NCBI GenBank assembly: GCA_016462625.1 | Contig: JAEMSV010000190.1 | Coordinates: forward strand, 1 to 5,296 | DNA length: 5,296 bases | DNA from: Solirubrobacteraceae bacterium | GTDB taxonomy: Bacteria > Actinomycetota > Thermoleophilia > Solirubrobacterales > Solirubrobacteraceae | Reading direction: 5' to 3' | Shown: piece after piece, positions 1 to 3,829 of the stretch | How the letters are laid out: every line of letters begins with the position of its first letter | Position numbering within the stretch: position 1 is the first letter of the stretch | The notes under the pieces: generated by a model | Told to the model about the DNA's origin: nothing | The model's input: the letters and a program-made list of their open reading frames with translations, nothing else | The model's database searches: none | Program-made: the position numbers and the translations under genes

Positions 1-1
1 C

Positions 2-148
2 ACGATCGGCGACGACCGCAGCGACGGGATGCCGCGGTGGCGCAAGCGGCTGTTCATGGTCATGGCGCGCAACGCCGCCAGCCCGGCCGAGTACTTCCGC
101 CTGCCGCCTGAGCGCGTGGTGGCGCTGGGCTCGCGGATCAGCATCTAG
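2..148 (+). CDS. kup: Kup-type low-affinity K+ uptake permease, C-terminal end (partial)
   Basis: The window opens inside a reading frame (codons from base 2) that ends at TAG 146-148, giving 48 residues. The visible tail includes [15 protein letters not shown], then [20 protein letters not shown]. From memory, this is the characteristic end of Kup/HAK/KUP potassium transporters: a cytoplasmic C-terminal domain with a WRKRLF segment, a LPPxRVVELG segment and a terminal short beta strand. Kup proteins are integral membrane K+ (probably K+/H+ symport) permeases; the membrane domain lies upstream of the window. A strong hairpin follows 17 bp after the stop, so the gene probably ends its own transcript. 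The assignment rests only on this short but distinctive tail; no other family I know ends this way. Confidence 0.82.
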   Translation, partial: TIGDDRSDGMPRWRKRLFMVMARNAASPAEYFRLPPERVVALGSRISI

Positions 149-165
149 TCGCGCTACTCTCGGAA

Positions 166-186
166 ATGGCTCTCCCGGAGAGCCAT
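166..186 (+). terminator. Perfect 9-bp hairpin after kup, possible terminator
   Basis: ATGGCTCTC (166-174) pairs perfectly with GAGAGCCAT (178-186) around a 3-base loop CCG. It starts 17 bp after the kup stop, the usual place for an intrinsic terminator. No T-run follows (the next bases are CGCATGCG), so it would be a U-less terminator or an RNA-stabilising hairpin. Its 3' arm also contains a GGAG that could serve the tiny ORF at 190, so a regulatory role in the ABC-F leader is an alternative. Confidence 0.45.
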
Positions 187-189
187 CGC

Positions 190-207
190 ATGCGTGACGT
201 TCGCTGA
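190..207 (+). other. Candidate leader-peptide ORF (MRDVR) upstream of the ABC-F gene
   Basis: ATG 190-192 opens a five-codon frame, MRDVR, ending at TGA 205-207. A GGAG (177-180) lies 9 bases before the ATG, inside the 3' arm of the 166-186 hairpin. The stop overlaps the 5' arm of the next inverted repeat (206-214). A second frame, GTG 194 to TGA 223 (nine codons), also runs into that arm. Resistance-type ABC-F genes are often controlled by ribosome stalling on short leader ORFs. That this one is translated is inference only; five-codon ORFs arise easily by chance. Confidence 0.2.
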
Positions 208-255
208 CAGCCGCCCCGACTGACGCCGCCCTCCCAGGCCGGCCTCGCGGCTGTC
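206..255 (+). promoter_or_regulatory. Stem-loop in the ABC-F 5' leader
   Basis: GACAGCCGC (206-214) is the exact reverse complement of GCGGCTGTC (247-255), with a 32-base loop that itself contains the 10-bp palindrome AGGCCGGCCT (236-245). The bases after the stem are pyrimidine-rich (about 256-270) but are not a T-run. A weaker alternative pairing, TTCCG 260-264 with CGGAA 279-283, would cover the start of the ribosome-binding site. The arrangement resembles an attenuator leader, but no mechanism can be proven from sequence alone. Confidence 0.35.
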
Positions 256-281
256 TCCGTTCCGTCCCTCTGCTCGCTCGG

Positions 282-287
282 AAGGAG
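282..287 (+). promoter_or_regulatory. Ribosome-binding site of the ABC-F gene
   Basis: AAGGAG sits 6 bases before ATG 294. It is the strongest Shine-Dalgarno sequence in the window and fixes the ABC-F start. By contrast, the azoreductase and MarR genes have none. Confidence 0.8.
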
Positions 288-293
288 CACCGC

Positions 294-1901
294 ATGCCGT
301 CGACTCTCCTCGACGCCCACCAGATCACCAAGCACCACGGCTCGCGCACGCTGCTCGACGGCGTCAACGTCCGGGTCGACGCAGGCAGCCGGCTCGCGCT
401 GACCGGCCCCAACGGGTCGGGGAAGTCGACCCTGCTGCGGATCCTCGCCGGCCTCGAACCGCCCGATGAGGGAACCGTCGCGCGCCACGGGACCATCGGG
501 TTCCTGCCCCAGCTCGCCGATGCCGGTGACGGCCGCACGGTGCGCGAACGCGTGCTCGAGAACGCCGGACTGATCGCCGCGACGACGGAGCTCGACGGCC
601 TCACGCGGCGGCTCGAAGCGGGTGACCTCGACGCGATCGAGCCCCACGCCGCCGCGCTGGAACGGTGGCTCGCCCTGGGCGGCGACGATGCCGAGGCGCG
701 GCTCCACCTCGCAGCGGCCGACCTCGGCCTTGACGAGGCGCTGTTCGACCGGCCGCTCTCGTCCCTGTCCGGTGGACAAGCCGCGCGAGCCGGACTCGCC
801 GCGCTGCAGATCGCGCGGTTCGACGTCGTCCTGCTCGACGAGCCGACGAACCATCTCGACGCGGACGGACTCGACCGGCTGACCGCGCTGCTGCACGAGC
901 GGGCCGGCGGTGCGGTGCTCGTCTCGCACGACCGGGCGCTGCTGGCCGACGTCGCCGACGAGGTGGTCGCGATCGATCCGCGCACCGGCCGGGCGGAGCA
1001 CGGTCGCGGCGGATGGGAGGCGTTCGAGCGCGAGCGCGCGGCGGCGCGGGCGCACGCACGTGCCGAACACGACCAGGCCGTGGCCCAGAACGCTTCCGCG
1101 GAAGCGGCCGCGCGGGAGATCCGCGAGCGGGCCGCCGCGAAGGTGCGCGGGACCAAGCGCGGCACCCGGGATAACGACAAGCACCAGAAGGAATGGGCGC
1201 GCATGCGAGCGGACGGGATGGCCAACCGCGCTCGCAAGATCAATGACCGCGTTGAGCGGGTGGGCGTTCCCGCGAAGCCCTTCGAAGCGCGGCCACTGAA
1301 GCTCGAGCTGACCGCGGCCGAGCGGCGCGATCCGCGCGTCGTCTCACTCGAAGGCGCGGTGCTGCGCCGCGGTGGCTGGGAGCTCGGGCCGATCGATGTC
1401 GCTGTCGCCTACGGCGAGCGGGTGCTCGTGACGGGACGAAACGGCAGCGGGAAGTCGACGCTTCTCAGCGCGCTGACTGGCGAGGTCGCGCTATGCAGCG
1501 GGACGCGGCGAATCGCCCCAACCGCTGTCGTCGCCACGCTTGGCCAGCACCGCGACGCGCTCGCCGGCGAGCAACTGCTCACCGAGGAGGTCCGCAAGCT
1601 GACCGGCCTCGACGAGTCCGATGCCCGCACCGCGCTGGCGACGTTCGGCCTCGCTGCCGACGCGGCGCTGCGACCCGCCGCCACCCTCTCCCCCGGCGAA
1701 CGGACCCGGGCCGAGCTCACAGTTCTCGCCCACCGCCGCGCGACCGCGCTGATCCTCGACGAGCCGACCAACCACCTCGACGTCGAATCGCTCGAGGTGC
1801 TCGAGGCGGCACTCGAGGACTGGCCGGGCGCGTTGGTCGTCGCGACGCACGACCGGCGGTTGCGCGAGGCGCTCAGGCTGGATCGAGAGGTGGCGCTGTG
1901 A
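294..1901 (+). CDS. ABC-F family ATPase (ribosome-protection/translation-factor type)
   Basis: This 535-residue soluble protein carries two ATP-binding cassettes on one chain and no membrane segment. That is the ABC-F layout: a cytoplasmic factor that binds the ribosomal E site and helps clear antibiotics or stalled peptides, not a transporter. NBD1 has Walker [10 protein letters not shown] (38-46), Q-loop Q73, signature LSGGQ (158-162), Walker B with catalytic E183 followed by PTNHLD, and H-loop H212. A charged helical linker (about 237-330) holds an Arg/Lys-rich tip near 283-303 ([12 protein letters not shown]), the part that reaches toward the peptidyl-transferase centre in this family. 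NBD2 has Walker [10 protein letters not shown] (381-389), a divergent signature LSPGE (465-469), Walker B D489-E490 and H519. Both ATPase sites look intact. The sequence resembles a widespread actinobacterial ABC-F group often labelled macrolide-resistance-like (as with mycobacterial Rv1473); the drug range is unknown. The leader may be regulatory. The stop codon abuts the convergent marR stop. Confidence 0.93.
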   Translation: MPSTLLDAHQITKHHGSRTLLDGVNVRVDAGSRLALTGPNGSGKSTLLRILAGLEPPDEGTVARHGTIGFLPQLADAGDGRTVRERVLENAGLIAATTELDGLTRRLEAGDLDAIEPHAAALERWLALGGDDAEARLHLAAADLGLDEALFDRPLSSLSGGQAARAGLAALQIARFDVVLLDEPTNHLDADGLDRLTALLHERAGGAVLVSHDRALLADVADEVVAIDPRTGRAEHGRGGWEAFERERAAARAHARAEHDQAVAQNASAEAAAREIRERAAAKVRGTKRGTRDNDKHQKEWARMRADGMANRARKINDRVERVGVPAKPFEARPLKLELTAAERRDPRVVSLEGAVLRRGGWELGPIDVAVAYGERVLVTGRNGSGKSTLLSALTGEVALCSGTRRIAPTAVVATLGQHRDALAGEQLLTEEVRKLTGLDESDARTALATFGLAADAALRPAATLSPGERTRAELTVLAHRRATALILDEPTNHLDVESLEVLEAALEDWPGALVVATHDRRLREALRLDREVAL

Positions 1902-2390
1902 TCAGCAGACCGGCGGGCCCTGCGCGTCCGGCTCGGTGCACGACCCCAGGGGAAGTGCACCGCCCGCCGCGCGGGCGAGCAGCGCGTGGAGCGTCTCGCG
2001 CTCCTCGACCGACAGCGCCCCGAGCACCCGCTCCTCGACCTCGCGGAGCCGGCAGTCGTTCTTCTCGAGCTCGGCCAGTCCGGCAGCGGTGATGTCGACG
2101 ATGTGGCGCCGCCGATCCTCCGGATCTCGCTGACGGACCACCATGTCGCGCGACTCGAGGTCGTTGAGCACGCCCACGAGGTTGGTCGGGTCCAGCCGCA
2201 GCGTCTCGGAGAGTCCGCGCTGGGTCGATGCGCCGTGGTCGCGCAACAGCATCAGCACGACGAAATGGCGCGGGCGCAGGCCGCTCTCGGCCGGGACCGC
2301 GTCGGCCTCCCGCTGCACGACGCGCGCGAGGTGCGCGAGCAGGCCCAGCGAGTGGGAGCTCTTCGCGGCGGATGCGGGGACCGAGGCCAT
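1902..2390 (-). CDS. MarR-family transcriptional regulator
   Basis: This is a winged helix-turn-helix repressor of the MarR type, expected to bind DNA as a dimer and to release it on contact with phenolic, quinone or oxidising ligands. From the start chosen here it has 162 residues, normal for the family. The DNA-binding part includes LRPRHFVVLMLLRDHG, then the recognition region QRGLSETLRLDPTNLVGVLN. The wing is the family hallmark DPEDRRRHIVDIT, followed by a dimerisation helix (AELEKNDCRLREVEERV). Cysteines stand at C113, C151 and the very last residue C162. I chose ATG 2390 because TACAAT (2398-2403 on this strand) lies 7 bases upstream, a leaderless-mRNA arrangement. An in-frame ATG at 2420 would add ten residues but lies inside the probable operator. 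Neither start has a Shine-Dalgarno sequence. The gene is divergent from the azoreductase gene, its likely target, and its stop directly abuts the ABC-F stop. Confidence 0.9.
   Translation of the reverse strand: MASVPASAAKSSHSLGLLAHLARVVQREADAVPAESGLRPRHFVVLMLLRDHGASTQRGLSETLRLDPTNLVGVLNDLESRDMVVRQRDPEDRRRHIVDITAAGLAELEKNDCRLREVEERVLGALSVEERETLHALLARAAGGALPLGSCTEPDAQGPPVC
1934..1977. terminator. Tandem hairpins in the 3' end of marR, possible terminator for the convergent ABC-F transcript
   Basis: CGGTGCAC (1934-1941) pairs perfectly with GTGCACCG (1955-1962), with a further CCC/GGG inner stem. Directly abutting is CGCCCGC (1961-1967) pairing with GCGGGCG (1971-1977) around a 3-base loop. They begin 33 bp past the ABC-F stop, while still inside marR codons. 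No T-run follows on either strand. Because the two genes leave no intergenic base, this is the nearest place where readthrough from ABC-F could be stopped. Confidence 0.4.
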
Positions 2391-2397
2391 CCCCAGA

Positions 2398-2403
2398 ATT
2401 GTA
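2398..2403 (-). promoter_or_regulatory. -10 box of marR (TACAAT), leaderless-type placement
   Basis: On the minus strand TACAAT is followed by 7 bases (TCTGGGG) and then ATG 2390. Actinobacterial leaderless genes typically carry TANNNT at this distance, so the message would begin at or next to the start codon. No good -35 hexamer is seen at 16-18 bp; the region there is covered by the operator-like repeat. A perfect CCGTG-C-CACGG palindrome (2405-2415) sits immediately upstream of the box. Confidence 0.55.
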
Positions 2404-2414
2404 GCCGTGCCACG

Positions 2415-2457
2415 GATCATTGCTGGATAGCTAATGCTTTGTGCTATACCAATGATC
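2415..2457. promoter_or_regulatory. Inverted repeat in the divergent marR/azoreductase promoter, probable MarR operator
   Basis: GATCATTG (2415-2422) is perfectly repeated in inverse as CAATGATC (2450-2457). Inside it ATAGC (2427-2431) pairs with GCTAT (2443-2447). The two half-sites therefore read GATCATTGCTGGATAGC and, on the other strand, GATCATTGGTATAGC, differing by a two-base gap and one mismatch. The element covers the expected -35 position of marR and the putative -10 of the azoreductase gene, so one bound repressor could shut both. The surrounding 2416-2458 is AT-rich (16 G/C of 43) within a high-GC region. Autoregulation by the adjacent MarR protein is inferred. Confidence 0.6.
2445..2450 (+). 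promoter_or_regulatory. Putative -10 box of the azoreductase gene (TATACC)
   Basis: TATACC ends 8 bases before ATG 2459, again leaving no room for a ribosome-binding site. A -35-like TTGCTG (2420-2425) lies 19 bp upstream. The match is weaker than the marR box; the placement is the main support. Confidence 0.4.
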
Positions 2458-2458
2458 T

Positions 2459-3106
2459 ATGGCTCACCTCCTTCACCTCGACTCCTCCATGCGGACAGAG
2501 GGCTCACGCAGCCGTCAGCTGTCCGCCCGATACGCCGACCACTGGCGCGCCGCGAACCCCGACGGCACGGTCACCTACCGCGACCTGAGCGCCGACCCGA
2601 TCCCCCACCTCAACTGGGAGGGCTTCACCGGGAATCTCACCCCGGCCGAGGACCGCACGCCCGAGCAGCGCGCCGAACGCGAGCTCACCGAGACGCTCGC
2701 CGGCGAGGTGCTCGCCGCCGACACGATCCTGCTCGGCATGGGCCTCTACAACTTCTCGGCGCCGAGCACCGTGAAGACCTGGTTCGACCACATCGTCGTC
2801 CCCGGCCTCACGCTCGGCCCGGACGGCGGGCTGCTCGGCCGGCACAAGCTGGTGCTGACCCTCGCCAACGGCGGCGGCTACGGCCCGGGCTCCCCACGCG
2901 AGGGCTGGGACCACCGCACGCCGTGGCTCGCCCACGCGTTCGAGCAGCTCGGGCTGACCGACGTCGAGGTCTACACCGCAGAGCTCACGCTCGCGCGCGA
3001 GAGCCCGGCGATGATCCCGCTCGATCTGGGCGCTGCCGAGGACGCCAGCTTCGCGGCGGCGACCGCCGCGATCGACGAGCGGTTCAGCACGGTGAACGCG
3101 GCCTGA
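2459..3106 (+). CDS. FMN-dependent NADH-azoreductase-like flavodoxin-fold oxidoreductase
   Basis: The protein has 215 residues, close to the usual 200-ish of the AzoR/NAD(P)H quinone reductase family. These cytoplasmic FMN enzymes reduce quinones by two electrons, and azo bonds or nitro groups in the laboratory. The N-terminus has the FMN phosphate loop DSSMRTEGSRSRQLS (8-22). The central flavin-contact motif is MGLYNFSAPSTVKTWFDHIV (94-113), matching the family pattern P-M-Y-N-F with Met94-Gly95 in place of Pro-Met. TLANGGGYGPG (134-144) is the second flavin loop. LGLTDVEVYTAE (164-175) is the conserved C-terminal strand region. ATG 2459 is chosen because the alignment starts there (MAHLLHLDSS). 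No Shine-Dalgarno sequence precedes it, so translation is probably leaderless. The gene is divergent from marR and followed by the VOC gene 44 bp later with no terminator between, suggesting a two-gene operon. The in vivo substrate is unknown; electrophilic quinones are the best guess. Confidence 0.9.
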   Translation: MAHLLHLDSSMRTEGSRSRQLSARYADHWRAANPDGTVTYRDLSADPIPHLNWEGFTGNLTPAEDRTPEQRAERELTETLAGEVLAADTILLGMGLYNFSAPSTVKTWFDHIVVPGLTLGPDGGLLGRHKLVLTLANGGGYGPGSPREGWDHRTPWLAHAFEQLGLTDVEVYTAELTLARESPAMIPLDLGAAEDASFAAATAAIDERFSTVNAA

Positions 3107-3150
3107 CAACCGACCGATGAGTTTCGCGAGGTGTGGTGGTCTACCCCGAC

Positions 3151-3543
3151 ATGACCAACACACAGCAGGCCACCACCCTCACGAACATCGGCGTCGCGAT
3201 GTTCACGGTCAACGACGTGGACGCCGCGATCGCCTTCTACACGGAGAAGCTCGGCTTCGAGCTCCGCGCCGACGTCAGCTTCGGCGAGCAGGGCGACAAC
3301 CGCTGGGTTGAAGTCGCTCCCCCGGGCTCGACCGCCCGCCTTGCACTGAACCCGCCGATGGGCTCAGAGCCCGGCCACGCGGGGATCGGCGTCGAGACCA
3401 CGGACGTCGACGCGGAGTACGAGCGCCTCACGGCCCTCGGCATCAAGGCCGATCCGCCCATGGACGTCCCGGGCGCGCCGAAGCTCTTCATGATCCAGGA
3501 CCCCGACGGCAACCACATCGCGGTCGTCCAGCCGGCCGCGTAA
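3151..3543 (+). CDS. VOC (glyoxalase/bleomycin-resistance/dioxygenase) fold protein
   Basis: A single-domain VOC protein of 130 residues, expected to dimerise into two metal-binding barrels. The first beta-alpha-beta-beta-beta unit is TVNDVDAAIAFYTEKLGFEL (19-38) followed by NRWVEVAPPGS (50-60). The second runs from GHAGIGVET (75-83) to DPDGNHIAVVQ (117-127). Aligned by eye with glyoxalase I, E54 and H76 are kept, but the first His is V15 and the last Glu is A124, so classical glyoxalase I activity is doubtful. ATG 3151 fits the usual family N-terminus. GTG 3133 and GTG 3136 are in-frame alternatives: a GAGGTG at 3128-3133 would give 3136 a short 4-base spacing, while 3151 has no good ribosome-binding site. 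The gene probably shares a transcript with the azoreductase. The substrate is unknown; detoxification of a reactive ring compound or aldehyde adduct is inferred from context. Confidence 0.85.
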   Translation: MTNTQQATTLTNIGVAMFTVNDVDAAIAFYTEKLGFELRADVSFGEQGDNRWVEVAPPGSTARLALNPPMGSEPGHAGIGVETTDVDAEYERLTALGIKADPPMDVPGAPKLFMIQDPDGNHIAVVQPAA

Positions 3544-3572
3544 CGAAACGCCCCGGAAAATGTGACGAAACG
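3543..3572. repeat. Short direct repeat ACGAAACG x2, 22 bp apart
   Basis: ACGAAACG occurs at 3543-3550, starting on the last base of the VOC stop codon, and again at 3565-3572. The offset of 22 bp is about two helical turns. The repeats lie in the 106-bp gap before the ftsH-like gene, upstream of its promoter. They may be a regulator site or chance. Confidence 0.25.
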
Positions 3573-3583
3573 GGAGGGGTCGG

Positions 3584-3611
3584 CGGACAGCTGGTTGGGA
3601 CTCCTTACAAT
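3584..3611 (+). promoter_or_regulatory. Promoter of the ftsH-like gene
   Basis: TACAAT (3606-3611) is an excellent actinobacterial -10 box, identical to the one before marR. CGGACA (3584-3589) matches four of six -35 consensus bases at a 16-bp spacing. Transcription would start near 3618, leaving about 32 bases of leader before ATG 3650. Confidence 0.55.
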
Positions 3612-3617
3612 CAGCTG
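3588..3617. repeat. Paired CAGCTG palindromes flanking the ftsH-like promoter -10 box
   Basis: CAGCTG at 3588-3593 and again at 3612-3617 are 24 bp apart, one overlapping the -35 and the other just after the -10. With flanks they form an imperfect inverted repeat, CGG-A-CAGCTG against CAGCTG-CCG. The position is that expected for a repressor site. No regulator is identified. Confidence 0.35.
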
Positions 3618-3649
3618 CCGTCAAGCAAACGACAGGACCTCTCCCGAGC

Positions 3650-3829
3650 ATGAAGCTCCCGTCCCGCCCGCGCGCGCCGCGGATCGATCCCATCAGCGCT
3701 GCGCTGGCCGCCACCGTGGTCGTCCTCGTGGTGGCGTTCGTCCTCCTCCTGAACTCCACGACGCCCGATCCCACCGGGCGTGAGACGTCGATCACCGACG
3801 TCACCACCTCGCCAAGGAGCACCGGCTGA
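3650..3829 (+). CDS. N-terminal membrane anchor of the FtsH-like protease, cut off from the rest by a frameshift
   Basis: ATG 3650 begins a 59-codon frame ending at TGA 3827-3829. It encodes a basic N-terminus (MKLPSRPRAPR), one clear membrane segment (about residues 16-35, AATVVVLVVAFVLLL), then a short extracytoplasmic stretch ending TGRETSITDVTT. This is how FtsH proteases begin. After T53 (codon 3806-3808) the frame turns into nonsense (SPRSTG, stop), while the expected continuation LAKEHRLTEGEV is in the next frame. A weak AGGA (3634-3637) lies 12 bases before the ATG, and a good promoter precedes it. It is best read as the first exon-like piece of one broken or mis-sequenced gene, not as a separate small membrane protein. 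Confidence 0.7.
   Translation: MKLPSRPRAPRIDPISAALAATVVVLVVAFVLLLNSTTPDPTGRETSITDVTTSPRSTG

Noticed and set aside
149..165. TACTCT (155-160) as a -10 box for the ABC-F gene, possibly WhiB7-controlled
   Set aside because: No -35-like hexamer or AT-rich WhiB7-type element lies upstream; the region is GC-rich kup coding sequence. The match to TANNNT alone is too weak.
138..1184. A 348-codon minus-strand open frame opposite the ABC-F gene
   Set aside because: It is the mirror of the ABC-F coding sequence, with no family motif and no ribosome-binding site. The plus strand holds all ABC-F motifs.
2391..2420. Upstream ATG (2420, minus strand) as the marR start
   Set aside because: It would put the TACAAT box and part of the inverted repeat inside coding sequence and has no ribosome-binding site. 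The downstream ATG fits a leaderless promoter. It is not fully excluded.
3784..3829. Programmed -1 ribosomal frameshifting to make the FtsH-like protein
   Set aside because: No X XXY YYZ heptamer occurs in the overlap and no clear stimulatory structure was seen. A missing C in a short C-run explains the break more simply.
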